Shown: in pieces, positions 37,245 to 47,297 of the stretch
Layout: each line of letters opens with the position of its first letter
How positions within the stretch are numbered: the stretch's first letter is position 1
Assembly (NCBI RefSeq): GCF_002159085.1
Contig: NZ_LZRU01000023.1
Span: forward strand, 62,001-126,000
Source: Thermobacillus sp. ZCTH02-B1
GTDB taxonomy: Bacteria > Bacillota > Bacilli > Paenibacillales > Paenibacillaceae
DNA length: 64,000 nt
Direction: 5' to 3'
Translations under genes and position numbers: made by a program
Notes under the pieces: generated by a model
The model's input: only the letters and a program-made list of their open reading frames with translations
Told to the model about the DNA's origin: nothing
The model's database searches: none

Positions 37245-38456
37245 ATGAGCGGAGCGCATGGGACGGAGGGCGCGCCGGCGAGCGCGCTGTTTCCGACGTA
37301 CGCCAGATTTCCGATCACCCTCGTGAAGGGGCAGGGGAGCTGGCTGTGGGACGACCGGGGCAACCGGTATCTCGACTTCATGAGCGGTCTGGCGGTGACG
37401 AACCTCGGCCACGTGCCGGCGAAGGTGAAGGAAGCGCTCGTGAAGCAGCTCGACGAGCTGTGGCACGTGTCGAACCTGTTCCGCATTCCGGGCCAGGAGG
37501 AGGCGGCCCGGATGCTGACGGCGCACAGCCACGCGGGAGCCGTCTTCTTCTGCAACTCCGGCGCGGAGGCGAACGAGGCGGCGATCAAGCTGGCGCGGCG
37601 CTATCACCGGAAGGTGCTCGGGAACGACCGGTACGAGATCATCACGTTCCATCAGTCCTTCCACGGCCGCACGCTCGCCACGCTGACGGCGACGGGGCAG
37701 GACAAGGTGAAGGACGGCTTCGATCCGCTGCCGCCGGGCTTTGTCAGCGTGCCGCTGCATGACGAGCGGGCGCTGCGCGAAGCGGTCACGGACAGGACGG
37801 CGGCGATCATGCTCGAGATGGTGCAGGCGGAGGGCGGCGTCATCCCGGTCGATCCCGCGTTCGCGCAGGCGGTCGCGCGGCTGTGCGAGGAGCGGGGGCT
37901 GCTGCTCATCGTCGACGAGGTGCAGACCGGCATGGGCCGCACGGGCAAGCTGTTCGCGTTCCAGCATTACGGCATCGAGCCGGACATCTTCACGCTCGCG
38001 AAGGGGCTCGGCAGCGGCTTCCCGGTCGGCGCGATGCTCGCGAAGGCGAAGCTGGCCGGGGCGTTCGGACCGGGCAGCCACGCCTCGACCTTCGGCGGGA
38101 CGCCGATCGCGATGGCTGCGGTCAAGGCGACGATCGAAACGATGCTTGCCGAGAACATCCCGCAGCGCGCCGCCGAATCCGGCGCGTATCTGATGGCCCG
38201 GCTGCGCGAGGCGCTGGCCGGCTGCCCGGCGGTCCGGGAAGTGCGCGGGCTCGGGCTGCTCGTCGGCATCGCGTGCGACCGGCCCGTGGCGGATTACGTG
38301 GCGGAGGCCCACCGCCGCGGCCTGCTCGTCGTGACGGCCGGACCGAACGTCATCCGTCTCCTGCCGAACCTGCTCGTGACCCGCGAAGAGATCGACCAGG
38401 CCGTCGACATCCTGGCCGGCGTGCTGGCCGGGCAGGCGGCGGCCGCGCAAACGTAA
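37245..38456 (+). CDS. argD: Acetylornithine aminotransferase
   Basis: The PLP enzyme of 403 residues has the class III pattern: GLAVTNLGH, FCNSGAEANEAAIKLAR, IVDEVQTGMGRTG and the PLP lysine in FTLAKGLGSGFPVG. ATG 37245 is eight bases from AAGGTGG; GTG 37233 and GTG 37191 in the same frame are possible earlier starts. Transfers nitrogen from glutamate to the semialdehyde made by ArgC. Confidence 0.96.
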   Translation: MSGAHGTEGAPASALFPTYARFPITLVKGQGSWLWDDRGNRYLDFMSGLAVTNLGHVPAKVKEALVKQLDELWHVSNLFRIPGQEEAARMLTAHSHAGAVFFCNSGAEANEAAIKLARRYHRKVLGNDRYEIITFHQSFHGRTLATLTATGQDKVKDGFDPLPPGFVSVPLHDERALREAVTDRTAAIMLEMVQAEGGVIPVDPAFAQAVARLCEERGLLLIVDEVQTGMGRTGKLFAFQHYGIEPDIFTLAKGLGSGFPVGAMLAKAKLAGAFGPGSHASTFGGTPIAMAAVKATIETMLAENIPQRAAESGAYLMARLREALAGCPAVREVRGLGLLVGIACDRPVADYVAEAHRRGLLVVTAGPNVIRLLPNLLVTREEIDQAVDILAGVLAGQAAAAQT

Positions 38457-38503
38457 CGGGCGCGCGAGGGGCGCGTCCGCATGGACAAGGAGTGATGGAT
38501 GGG

Positions 38504-39472
38504 ATGCCGCAACTTTCGGAATTGCTGAACGGCGAGATCGCCGCTTCGCTGAAGGGGCGCGATTTTCTCGCGCTCGTCGATTTCACGCCGGAGGAGATCC
38601 GGTGGCTGATCGATTTCGCGATCGAACTGAAGCGGCTGCACAAGGCGGGCGAGCCGTTCCAACCGCTCAAGGGCAAGACGCTCGGCATGATCTTCGAGAA
38701 ATCGTCCACCCGCACGCGCGTGTCGTTCGAAGTCGGCATGTATCAACTGGGCGGCTACGCCCTTTTCCTGAGCCGGAACGACCTGCAGCTCGGCCGCGGC
38801 GAGACGATCGCCGACACGGCGCGGACGATGTCCCGCTATCTGGACGGCATCATGATCCGGACGTACGCGCACCGCACCGTCATCGAACTGGCGCGGGCCG
38901 CGACGATCCCGGTCATCAACGGGCTGACCGACTACGCCCACCCGTGCCAGGCGCTGGCCGACTACCAGACGATCCTCGAGCACAAGGGCCGGCTGGAGGG
39001 GCTCAAGATCGCCTACATCGGCGACGGCAACAACATGGTCCATTCGCTGCTCGTCGGCGCGGCCAAGCTCGGCCTGCACATGTCGATCGCGTCGCCGGAA
39101 GGGTACGAACCCGATCCGGAGCTGATCCGGCAGATGCAGGAGACGTGCGGGGAGACCGGCGCGTCGATTCGCGTCGTGCGCGATCCGCGCGAGGCGATCG
39201 AGGACGCGGACGTCGTCTACACCGACGTCTGGGCGAGCATGGGCTTCGAGGCGGAGCAGGAGAAGCGCAGGATCGCGTTTGCCAACTATCAGGTGAACGA
39301 GGATCTGGTGCGTTACGCGAAGCCCGACTTCGTCTTCATGCACTGCCTGCCGGCGAAGCGCGGCGAAGAGGTGAGCGCGGGCGTCATCGACGGCGATCAT
39401 TCGATCGTCTTCGACCAGGCCGAGAACCGGCTGCACGCGCAGAAGGCGATCATGGCGGCCATCATGTCGTGA
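38504..39472 (+). CDS. argF: Ornithine carbamoyltransferase
   Basis: The 322-residue enzyme condenses ornithine and carbamoyl phosphate to citrulline. It shows the carbamoyl-phosphate loop SSTRTRVSFEVGMYQLGG, HPCQALAD, YIGDGNNMVHSL and the ornithine loop MHCLPAKRGEE. AAGGAG is 11 bases from ATG 38504; ATG 38495 is only two bases from it. No carAB is next to it, unlike in B. subtilis. Confidence 0.97.
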   Translation: MPQLSELLNGEIAASLKGRDFLALVDFTPEEIRWLIDFAIELKRLHKAGEPFQPLKGKTLGMIFEKSSTRTRVSFEVGMYQLGGYALFLSRNDLQLGRGETIADTARTMSRYLDGIMIRTYAHRTVIELARAATIPVINGLTDYAHPCQALADYQTILEHKGRLEGLKIAYIGDGNNMVHSLLVGAAKLGLHMSIASPEGYEPDPELIRQMQETCGETGASIRVVRDPREAIEDADVVYTDVWASMGFEAEQEKRRIAFANYQVNEDLVRYAKPDFVFMHCLPAKRGEEVSAGVIDGDHSIVFDQAENRLHAQKAIMAAIMS

Positions 39473-39502
39473 TCCATTCAGAACAAGGAGCGGAATCCGA
39501 AC

Positions 39503-40750
39503 ATGGCGAAGGAAAAGATCGTGCTCGCCTACTCCGGCGGGCTCGATACGTCGGTCATCCTGAAGTGGCTGAAGGAGACGTACGACGCGGAGGTCATCGC
39601 CTTCACGGCCGACATCGGCCAGAAGGAAGAGCTGGAAGGCCTCGAGGAGAAGGCCTACGCGACCGGCGCGTCGAAGGTGTACATCGACGACCTGCGCGAA
39701 GAGTTCGCGCGCGACTTCATTTTCCCGATGTTCCAGGCGGGAGCGCTCTATGAAGGGCAGTATCTGCTCGGCACGTCGATCGCCCGGCCGCTCATCGCGA
39801 AGCGGATGATCGAGATCGCGCGGGCGGAGGGCGCGACGGCGATCGCCCACGGCGCGACCGGCAAGGGCAACGACCAGGTGCGGTTCGAACTGACGGCGGC
39901 GGCGCTCGCGCCGGACATCAAAGTCATCGCGCCGTGGCGCATCGAGGCGTTCCGCGAGCGGTTCCCGGGCCGGGCGGAGATGATCGCCTACGCGGAGCAG
40001 CACGGCATTCCGGTGAAGGCGACCGCGGAGAAACCCTATTCGATGGACCGCAATCTGCTGCACATCAGCTACGAGAGCGGCGTGCTCGAAGACCCGTGGT
40101 TCGACGCGAGCGCGGAATCGATGCGGGACATGTACATCCTGACGGTGTCGCCGGAGGAGGCGCCGGACGAGCCGGAGTACGTCGAGCTCGAGTTCGAGGC
40201 CGGCAACTGCGTCGCGGTCAACGGCGAGCGGATGACGCCGCTGCAGGTGATGGAAAAGCTGAACGAGCTCGGCGGCAAGCACGGCATCGGGCGCGTCGAC
40301 ATGGTCGAGAACCGGTTCGTCGGCATGAAGAGCCGCGGCGTGTACGAGACGCCGGGCGGCACGATCCTGTTCGTCGCGCACCGGAAGATGGAGTCGCTGA
40401 CGATGGACCGCGAAGTGATGCACCTGCGCGACTCGCTCATTCCGAAGTACGCGGCGCTCGTCTACAACGGCTTCTGGTTCTCGCCCGAGCGGCTCGCGAT
40501 CCAGGCGCTCGTGACGGAAAGCCAGAAGAACGTCACCGGCACGGTCCGGCTGAAGCTGTACAAGGGCAACGTGATCGCCGCCGGCGTAAAGAGCCCGGTC
40601 AGCCTGTACAATCCGAACATCGCGACGATGGAGGCGGATCCGACGCAGGCCTACGACCAGGGCGACGCGACCGGATTCATCCGGCTGCATGCGCTGCGGC
40701 TGAAGGTCTACGCCGCCGCGCAGGGGAACGCGCAGGCGAAGCAGAACTGA
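39503..40750 (+). CDS. argG: Argininosuccinate synthase
   Basis: ArgG uses ATP to join citrulline and aspartate. The 415-residue protein begins [16 protein letters not shown], the N-type PP-loop, and has [15 protein letters not shown] and [11 protein letters not shown]. It lies 30 bases after argF in the operon; in B. subtilis argGH is a separate unit. Confidence 0.97.
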   Translation: MAKEKIVLAYSGGLDTSVILKWLKETYDAEVIAFTADIGQKEELEGLEEKAYATGASKVYIDDLREEFARDFIFPMFQAGALYEGQYLLGTSIARPLIAKRMIEIARAEGATAIAHGATGKGNDQVRFELTAAALAPDIKVIAPWRIEAFRERFPGRAEMIAYAEQHGIPVKATAEKPYSMDRNLLHISYESGVLEDPWFDASAESMRDMYILTVSPEEAPDEPEYVELEFEAGNCVAVNGERMTPLQVMEKLNELGGKHGIGRVDMVENRFVGMKSRGVYETPGGTILFVAHRKMESLTMDREVMHLRDSLIPKYAALVYNGFWFSPERLAIQALVTESQKNVTGTVRLKLYKGNVIAAGVKSPVSLYNPNIATMEADPTQAYDQGDATGFIRLHALRLKVYAAAQGNAQAKQN

Positions 40751-40891
40751 ACGGGGCCTGTCCGGGAGGGCCGGCCGCGGACCGGGGGCCATGCGATGCC
40801 CCGGGGTTCGGGCGGCCCTCTTTTTCGGCACGAACGGTCAGGTGCGAACGGAACATTCGTCCCGAAGGCGGGACAGCGGGGAGTGTCAGTC

Positions 40892-42304
40892 GTGAGCAAA
40901 CTGTGGGGCGGCCGGTTCACGAAGCAGACGGACCGGCTGGTGGAAGAATTTACGGCGTCCATCACGTTCGATAAAGAACTGGCCGAGGAGGACATCGAGG
41001 GCAGCCTGGCCCACGCGGCGATGCTCGGCAGGCAGGGGATCATCCCGGCGGAAGACGCCGAACGGATCCGCGAAGGGCTGCTCAAGGTGCGCGACAAAAT
41101 CCGCAGGGGCGAGATCGAGTTCTCGATCGCGGACGAAGACATCCACATGAACATCGAGAAGCATCTCATCGCGGAGATCGGCCCGGTAGGCGGCAAACTG
41201 CACACCGGCCGCAGCCGGAACGACCAGGTGGCGACCGACATGCACCTGTATCTTCGCCGCCGGGTCGTCGAAATCGTCGATCTGCTGCACAAGCTTCAGA
41301 CCGCGCTCGTCGAACAGGCGAAGGCGAACACGGACACGATCATGCCGGGCTACACCCATCTGCAGCGGGCGCAGCCGATCCTGTTCGCCCACCATCTGAT
41401 GGCGTACGTCTCGATGTTCGGCCGCGACGCGGAACGGCTGATGGACAGCTACAAGCGGATCAACGTGCTGCCGCTCGGCGCGGGCGCGCTCGCGGGCACG
41501 ACGTTCCCGATCGACCGCCGGTTCGTCGCCGAACAGCTCGGCTTCGACCGCATCTACGAGAACAGCCTCGACGCGGTCAGCGACCGCGATTTCATCGTCG
41601 AATTCCTCGCGAACGCGTCGCTCATCATGATGCACCTGTCGCGGCTCAGCGAGGAGCTGATCCTCTGGTCGAGCACGGAATTCGGCTTCATCGAGCTTGA
41701 CGACGCGTTCTGCACGGGCAGCAGCATCATGCCGCAGAAGAAGAACCCGGACGTGCCGGAGCTCGTGCGCGGCAAGACCGGCCGCGTCTACGGCCACCTG
41801 ATCGGCCTGCTGACCGTGCTGAAGTCGCTGCCGCTCGCGTACAACAAGGACATGCAGGAAGACAAGGAAGGCATGTTCGACACGGTTCGCACGCTGCAGG
41901 GCTCGCTGCAGCTGTTCGCGCAGATGATCGCGACGATGACCGTGAACCGCGAGCGGATGCGCCAGGCGGTAAACCGCGACTTCTCGAACGCGACCGACAT
42001 CGCCGACTTCCTCGTCGGCAAGGGCATGCCGTTCCGCCAGGCGCATGAAGTGATCGGCAAGACGGTGCTGTATTGCATTCAGAACGGGAAATTCCTGCTT
42101 GATCTCACGCTGGATGAATTCAGGCAGTTCTCGCCGCTGTTCGACGAGCGCATCTACGAGGTGCTGAAGCCGGAATCGGTCGTAAATGCGCGCGACGTCT
42201 ACGGCGGCACGGCGAAGAACCAGGTGCTCGCCGCCATCGGACGCGCCGAGGAGGAACTCGCGCGGATCGCCGATTGGGTGGCCGCGCACCGGGAACACGC
42301 GTAA
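40892..42304 (+). CDS. argH: Argininosuccinate lyase
   Basis: The 470-residue lyase splits argininosuccinate to arginine and fumarate. It has KLWGGRFTK at the start and the fumarase/lyase signature [20 protein letters not shown]. The start is GTG 40892, eight bases after GGGGAG; GTG 40883 is a poorer choice. Last gene of the arginine operon. No clear terminator was found after it. Confidence 0.96.
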   Translation: MSKLWGGRFTKQTDRLVEEFTASITFDKELAEEDIEGSLAHAAMLGRQGIIPAEDAERIREGLLKVRDKIRRGEIEFSIADEDIHMNIEKHLIAEIGPVGGKLHTGRSRNDQVATDMHLYLRRRVVEIVDLLHKLQTALVEQAKANTDTIMPGYTHLQRAQPILFAHHLMAYVSMFGRDAERLMDSYKRINVLPLGAGALAGTTFPIDRRFVAEQLGFDRIYENSLDAVSDRDFIVEFLANASLIMMHLSRLSEELILWSSTEFGFIELDDAFCTGSSIMPQKKNPDVPELVRGKTGRVYGHLIGLLTVLKSLPLAYNKDMQEDKEGMFDTVRTLQGSLQLFAQMIATMTVNRERMRQAVNRDFSNATDIADFLVGKGMPFRQAHEVIGKTVLYCIQNGKFLLDLTLDEFRQFSPLFDERIYEVLKPESVVNARDVYGGTAKNQVLAAIGRAEEELARIADWVAAHREHA

Positions 42305-42412
42305 GCACCGGGAAAGCGCGCAATCCGTTTCCGATCGTCCCCTGCCCGAACCGCGCTGCGAATGAACGGACATTCGCGGCGATGGTCGGAAGCGGGGGAA
42401 TTTTTGTGCGGT

Positions 42413-42508
42413 TCAGCGCGAATCGTACAGGCCGGCGAGCCCCCAGACGACGGTGGCGACGAGCAGCAGGCCGAGGACGGCGGTCAGCCAGAAATGCAGT
42501 TTTCGCAT
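42413..42508 (-). CDS. 31-residue single-pass membrane peptide
   Basis: A short gene on the minus strand encodes MRKLHFWLTAVLGLLLVATV followed by VWGLAGLYDSR. It has a charged N-terminus, one hydrophobic helix and a short polar tail. The ribosome site AGGTGATT lies five bases before the ATG, a near-perfect match to the anti-Shine-Dalgarno, and all codons are GC-rich and in style with the genome. It is the only gene I can support in the 450-base gap between argH and ftsE, and it runs opposite to both. No known family was recognised. Possible roles include modulating a membrane complex or acting as a toxin-like peptide; neither is shown. Confidence 0.55.
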   Translation of the reverse strand: MRKLHFWLTAVLGLLLVATVVWGLAGLYDSR

Positions 42509-42752
42509 GCAATCACCTCGCGCGCGGAGATATCCACCATGCCTATGCGGCGCGGACCCTTTTTATGACAGCGGGACGGCAATTGCCGCATTCCGCGCCC
42601 GTCGACGGCAAACGCGCCGAACGCCCGTCCGGAACCGCCGTCGCATTTTCGGAAAATGAAAAATCTCAAATCTGCAAATTTGTACTTTCCTAAAGGAATT
42701 CGGCCGTTTCTGTCGAAAAGAACATTTTAGCCTTCTACAGGATGTGATATCG

Positions 42753-43439
42753 TTGATCGAGATGCGCGACGTCTGGAAGATTTATCCCGACGGCAGCCAG
42801 GCGCTGCGAGGCGTCTCCGTGCTCATCGAACGCAACGAATTCGTCTACATTGTCGGCCCTTCCGGCGCCGGCAAGTCGACGTTCATGAAGCTGATTTACC
42901 GCGAGGAAGTGCCGACCAGGGGCGAAATTTCGGTAAACGGCTTCAATATCGGAAAACTGAAACCGCGCAAAATCCCGTACATCCGGCGCAACATCGGCGT
43001 CGTGTTCCAGGATTTCCGCCTCCTGCCGAAACTGACGGTCTACGAGAACGTCGCATTCGCGATGGAGGTCATCGAGGCTCCCCGCAGGCTCATCCGCAAG
43101 CGGGTGATGGAGGTGCTCGAGCTCGTCGGGCTGAAGTCGAAGGCGAACAGCCTGCCCGCGCAGCTTTCGGGCGGTGAGCAGCAGCGCGTCGCGATCGCGC
43201 GCGCGATCGTGAACAATCCCGCCGTCATCGTGGCGGACGAGCCCACCGGCAACCTCGATCCCGAGACGTCCTGGGGGATCATGAACCTGCTGGAGGAGAT
43301 CCATTTCCGGGGCGCGACGATCGTCATGGCGACGCACAACAAGGAGATCGTCAACACGCTCCGCAAGCGCGTCATCGCGATCGAGAACGGCGTCATCGTG
43401 CGCGACGAGCCCAAAGGGGAATACGGATATGAAATTTAG
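42753..43439 (+). CDS. ftsE: Cell division ATP-binding protein FtsE
   Basis: FtsE is the ATPase of the FtsEX complex, which couples division to wall hydrolysis. The 228-residue protein has GPSGAGKSTFMKLIY, LSGGEQQRVAIARAI, VADEPTGNLDP and the switch MATHNKEIV. It starts at TTG 42753, which gives MIEMRDVWKIYPDGSQAL as in B. subtilis; AGGATGTGA precedes it. The GTG at 42744 is less likely. ftsX overlaps its end. Confidence 0.95.
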   Translation: MIEMRDVWKIYPDGSQALRGVSVLIERNEFVYIVGPSGAGKSTFMKLIYREEVPTRGEISVNGFNIGKLKPRKIPYIRRNIGVVFQDFRLLPKLTVYENVAFAMEVIEAPRRLIRKRVMEVLELVGLKSKANSLPAQLSGGEQQRVAIARAIVNNPAVIVADEPTGNLDPETSWGIMNLLEEIHFRGATIVMATHNKEIVNTLRKRVIAIENGVIVRDEPKGEYGYEI

Positions 43440-44346
43440 CACGCTCCTCCGGCATCTTCGCGAGGGCTCGCTCAGCGTTGTCCGGAACGGCTGGATGTCG
43501 TTCGCGTCGATCAGCTCGATCGCGATTTCGCTGTTCATTCTCGGGGTGTTCCTGCTGCTCACGCTCAACGTGAACAATCTGACGAAGCAGATCGAGAACC
43601 AGGTGCAGATCCGGGTGTTCCTCAGCCTCGACATCAGCCGGGAGAAAATCGAGGCGATCGGGCGGTCGATCGGCGCGCTGCCGGAAGTGAGCCGCATCCG
43701 CTTCGTGTCGAAGGCGGAGGGCCTTGAGATATTGCGCCGGAACCTCGGCGAAGACGGGCAGGGCATCCTCGACGAGTACGACGACACGAACAATCCGCTG
43801 CCGGATTCGTACACCGTCGAGGTCGTCGATCCGGAGCGGATCGCCGAAGTCGCCGCGAAGATCCGGGCGATCGGCGACGCGGATCCGGATCGGCCGATCC
43901 GGAGCGTCCGGTACGGCCAGGGCACCGTCGAGATGCTGTTTCGCGTCACGAACGCCGTGCGCAACGTCGGGCTCGTCATCGTGCTCGGACTGGCGTTCAC
44001 GGCGACGCTGCTCATTTCCAACACGATCCGGATCACGATTTTCGCCCGCCGGCGGGAGATCGGGATCATGAAGCTCGTCGGCGCGACCAACAGCTTCATC
44101 CGCTGGCCGTTCTTCGTCGAAGGGGCGCTTCTCGGGTTCATCGGTTCCGCCGTGACGACGGCCGTGTTGCTGGCGGCCTACAACTGGCTGGTCCAGTCCC
44201 TGCAGCTGGAATTCGGCCTGATGATGATCCGGCTCGTCACCGTTCGGGAATCCGGCCTGCTGGTCGCGGGCGTGCTGATCGGGATCGGCACGCTGATCGG
44301 CATCTGGGGAAGCGCGATTTCCGTGCGCAAGTACCTGAAAGTGTAG
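43429..44346 (+). CDS. ftsX: Cell division permease-like protein FtsX
   Basis: The 305-residue protein has four membrane segments, a large extracellular loop between the first two (about 45-175) and the FtsX core ARRREIGIMKLVGATNSFIRWPF. It does not transport; FtsE ATP hydrolysis is signalled through it to an external hydrolase activator. The start lies within the last 11 bases of ftsE. The gene next door encodes a likely target. Confidence 0.95.
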   Translation: MKFSTLLRHLREGSLSVVRNGWMSFASISSIAISLFILGVFLLLTLNVNNLTKQIENQVQIRVFLSLDISREKIEAIGRSIGALPEVSRIRFVSKAEGLEILRRNLGEDGQGILDEYDDTNNPLPDSYTVEVVDPERIAEVAAKIRAIGDADPDRPIRSVRYGQGTVEMLFRVTNAVRNVGLVIVLGLAFTATLLISNTIRITIFARRREIGIMKLVGATNSFIRWPFFVEGALLGFIGSAVTTAVLLAAYNWLVQSLQLEFGLMMIRLVTVRESGLLVAGVLIGIGTLIGIWGSAISVRKYLKV

Positions 44347-44358
44347 GTGATCGGGATC

Positions 44359-45561
44359 GTGAAACGAACGCTCGCATTTCTCGCCTGCATGCTTCTGGCT
44401 TTCGCCGTCTCCCAGCCTTACCGCACCGAGGCGGCTTCCGAGCTCGAAAAGATTCGCAGCGAGATCAAGCGGCTGCAGAAGCAGATGAGCGATGTCGACG
44501 CGAATCTGAAGAAGGTCGAGCGGGACAAGCAGTACGTGCTCCATCAGAAGGAAGTGACGATGGACGAGATCAACGAGCTTGTCTCGGAGATCAACGCGCT
44601 CGAAGAGGAATTGATCCAGGTGGACCGGCAGATCGCCGATACGGAGGACGCGCTCGTCCAGGCGGGGCAGGAGCTCGAGGAAGCCCAGACGCGCATCGAG
44701 GAGCGCAGCGAGCTGCTTGACGCCCGCGTCCGGCTGATGTACACGAGCGGGTTCGTTTCCTATCTGGACGTGCTCCTGAGCGCGACGAGCTTCTCCGATT
44801 TCCTGGACCGGCTGGACTCGCTGCAGTCGATTCTCGCGCAGGACAAGGCGCTGCTCGAGGCGCACCGGGCGGACAAGGCGCTCATCGAGGAGAAGAAAGC
44901 CCGGATCGAGCGGGAGCTGGCCGAGCTGCGGGAGCTTTACAGCCAGAAGGAAGATTATTACAATCAACTTGTCGAGAAAGAAAAAGAGAAGGAAGTCATG
45001 ATCCTCGAGTACAACCGGAAGATCGAGGAGCTGGAGCAGCGGGCGGAGGAACTGGAGGAAATCTCCGAAGAGCAGGAGAAGCTCATGATGGAGCTCGCCC
45101 GCAAGGAGAAGGCCGCCATCGAGGCCGAAAAGAAGAAAAAGAACAAGGTGTATTACACCGGCGGCAAGCTGGGCATGCCGATCAGGGACTACAAGTACGT
45201 CAGCTCGAAATTCGGCCCGCGCACGCATCCGATCACCGGCGAGAAAGGCAAGCAGCACAACGGTATCGACTTCGCGGCGCCTGCCGGCACGGACATCTAC
45301 GCCGCGGAGTCGGGGACGGTCATCGTGGCGCAGCGCATGAGCGGTTACGGCAATACCGTCATCATCGACCACGGCAACGGCCTGTGGACGCTGTACGCGC
45401 ACATCCGCAACGGCGGCATCCTGGTCAAGGCCGGGGACGAAGTCAAGAAGGGCCAGAAGATCGCCGAAGTCGGCAGCACCGGCAATTCCACCGGTCCGCA
45501 TCTCCATTTCGAGGTGCGGCTCAATGAAAAACCCGTCGATCCCGACAGTTATTTGCGCTGA
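44359..45561 (+). CDS. Coiled-coil M23 peptidase, FtsEX-linked wall hydrolase
   Basis: The 400-residue exported protein has a signal peptide (RTLAFLACMLLAFAVSQ), long coiled coils (about 30-265) like EnvC and PcsB, and a C-terminal LytM/M23 domain with both metal motifs: HNGIDFAAPAG and HLHFEVRLN. Unlike EnvC the catalytic residues look intact, so it may cut peptidoglycan itself. GTG 44359 has AGGTGATC six bases before it; GTG 44347 is within that site. It follows ftsX directly, so FtsEX probably controls it through the coiled coil, as known for PcsB and CwlO. Confidence 0.88.
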   Translation: MKRTLAFLACMLLAFAVSQPYRTEAASELEKIRSEIKRLQKQMSDVDANLKKVERDKQYVLHQKEVTMDEINELVSEINALEEELIQVDRQIADTEDALVQAGQELEEAQTRIEERSELLDARVRLMYTSGFVSYLDVLLSATSFSDFLDRLDSLQSILAQDKALLEAHRADKALIEEKKARIERELAELRELYSQKEDYYNQLVEKEKEKEVMILEYNRKIEELEQRAEELEEISEEQEKLMMELARKEKAAIEAEKKKKNKVYYTGGKLGMPIRDYKYVSSKFGPRTHPITGEKGKQHNGIDFAAPAGTDIYAAESGTVIVAQRMSGYGNTVIIDHGNGLWTLYAHIRNGGILVKAGDEVKKGQKIAEVGSTGNSTGPHLHFEVRLNEKPVDPDSYLR

Positions 45562-45752
45562 CGGCGCATGCCGCGCGCGTAACTCCGGACCGCCACCCGA
45601 AGCGATCCCGCGGAGGATGGCGGTCTTTCTCCACAGGCAGGAACGCGCGGGCTTCGGACGCCTGCACCGTCCCGTCCGGCGCCGCCTTTCCGCGGGGGAG
45701 CGCGGGCCTTCGCGAACGTGTCCGGGAACGGCGGAACACGGGGGGACGATCC

Positions 45753-47291
45753 ATGCTGTTTCGCGGCCGCACGGTGACCGCCATGCTCCTCCTCACGGCG
45801 CTTGCGTCCGCGCTTGTCACGCTGACGGCCGCGGAGCGGTGGCTGCTTGAGGGGCGGGATTTGGAGCCGCAGGCCGGAGCGGCGCCGTCCGGAGACGGAG
45901 GGCTGACCGAGCGGGAAGCCGCCCGCCTGGGTGAAGTGCTGGATCTGATCGAACGGAAATATTATGTCCCGGTCGACCGGGAGAAGCTGCTGGAGGGCGC
46001 GATCCGCGGCATGCTCGAGACGCTGGACGATCCGTATTCGGCCTGGCTGGACAAAAGCGAGGCGGAGCAGCTCGAGGATTCGCTCGAGGGGACGTTCTCG
46101 GGCATCGGCGCGCGGCTGCAGGTCCGGGGCGGCCTGGTGATCGTCGAATCGGCGATCAAGGATTCGCCCGCCGAGCGGGCGGGGCTCCATCCCCGCGACG
46201 TCATCCTGTCGGTCAACGGCCATTCGCTCGTCGGCGTCGATCTGAACGAGGCCGTGAATCTGATCCGCGGACCGAAGGGAACGAAGGCGAAGCTGCTCGT
46301 GCAGCGCGAGGGGGTTGCGGAGCCGTTCGAGCTCATCCTCGTGCGGGACGAGATCGATCTGGAAACGATCTTCACGCGTCTGACGCCCGACGGCATCGGC
46401 GTGATCGAAATCCGCCAGTTCACGCTTCATTCGCTGGACAAATTCGGGAAGGCGCTGGAGGAGCTCGAGGCGTCCGGCATGAAGGCGCTCGTCATCGACG
46501 TGCGGAACAATCCCGGCGGGCCGCTGCCGGCCGTCGTCTCGATCGCGCAGCTCTTCATCCCGAAGGGTGAGCCGATCGTGCAGGTCGAAAATCGGCAGGG
46601 CGGACGCGAAGTGACGGTGTCGCAGGGCGAGAAGAAGCCTTATCCGGTTGCGGTGCTCATCAACCGGGGAAGCGCGAGCGCGGCCGAGGTGCTGGCGGCG
46701 GCGTTGCAGGAGTCGGCCGGCGCGCTGCTGGTCGGCGAGACGACGTTCGGCAAGGGCACGGTGCAGGTCAGCTACGAGAGCCATGCCTCTCCGGGCAGCC
46801 AAGTCAAGCTGACGATCGCGAAATGGCTGACGCCCTCCGGCAGGTGGGTGCACGACGAGGGCGTAAGCCCTGACATCGCCGTCGAGCAGCCGGACTATTT
46901 CCGGGTGGCGCGCCTGTCCAGGGAACGGACGCTGGCCCGGGACATGGCCGCCGAGGATGTGAAGAGCCTGCAGATCATGCTGAAGGCGCTCGGGTACCAT
47001 GCCGGCAGGACGGACGGCTATTTCGACGCGGCGACCGAGGAAGCGCTGAAGGCTTTCCAGCAGGCCGAAGATCTCCCGGCGACCGGCCGCACGGACGACG
47101 CGACGGCGGACCGGCTTGAGCAGCGGGTGCGGGAACGGATCGGCGATCCCGCGAACGACCGGCAGCTGAACCGGGCGATCGATGCGCTGCGCGCGCGGGT
47201 CGCCGCGTCGGCTTCGGACGGAGGCACGGCGGAAGCGGGATCCGCGGCGCGGAAGGAGCAGGCGGGCAAGAGCGAAGCGGAAGGGAAGTGA
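45753..47291 (+). CDS. ctpB: Carboxy-terminal processing protease, CtpB-like
   Basis: The 512-residue S41 protease has one N-terminal membrane helix (about 8-25), a PDZ domain (about 105-190; GLVIVESAIKDSPAERAGL), the protease with Ser307 in INRGSASAAEV and Lys334 in ETTFGKGTVQ, and a C-terminal peptidoglycan-binding domain (about 400-460; LQIMLKALGYHAGRTDGYF). These catalytic positions are those of B. subtilis CtpB, which cleaves SpoIVFA in sporulation. It lies between ftsX and minJ as in Bacillus. Confidence 0.92.
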   Translation: MLFRGRTVTAMLLLTALASALVTLTAAERWLLEGRDLEPQAGAAPSGDGGLTEREAARLGEVLDLIERKYYVPVDREKLLEGAIRGMLETLDDPYSAWLDKSEAEQLEDSLEGTFSGIGARLQVRGGLVIVESAIKDSPAERAGLHPRDVILSVNGHSLVGVDLNEAVNLIRGPKGTKAKLLVQREGVAEPFELILVRDEIDLETIFTRLTPDGIGVIEIRQFTLHSLDKFGKALEELEASGMKALVIDVRNNPGGPLPAVVSIAQLFIPKGEPIVQVENRQGGREVTVSQGEKKPYPVAVLINRGSASAAEVLAAALQESAGALLVGETTFGKGTVQVSYESHASPGSQVKLTIAKWLTPSGRWVHDEGVSPDIAVEQPDYFRVARLSRERTLARDMAAEDVKSLQIMLKALGYHAGRTDGYFDAATEEALKAFQQAEDLPATGRTDDATADRLEQRVRERIGDPANDRQLNRAIDALRARVAASASDGGTAEAGSAARKEQAGKSEAEGK

Positions 47292-47297
47292 AGGCCG

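Noticed and set aside
37883..38503. Upstream extension of the argF frame inside argD
   Set aside because: The extension is arginine-rich shadow of argD; argF similarity begins at MPQLSELLN with its own ribosome site.
45562..45752. ACCGCCA/TGGCGGT inverted repeat before ctpB
   Set aside because: The loop is long (about 24 bases) and the T run poor; not convincing as a terminator.
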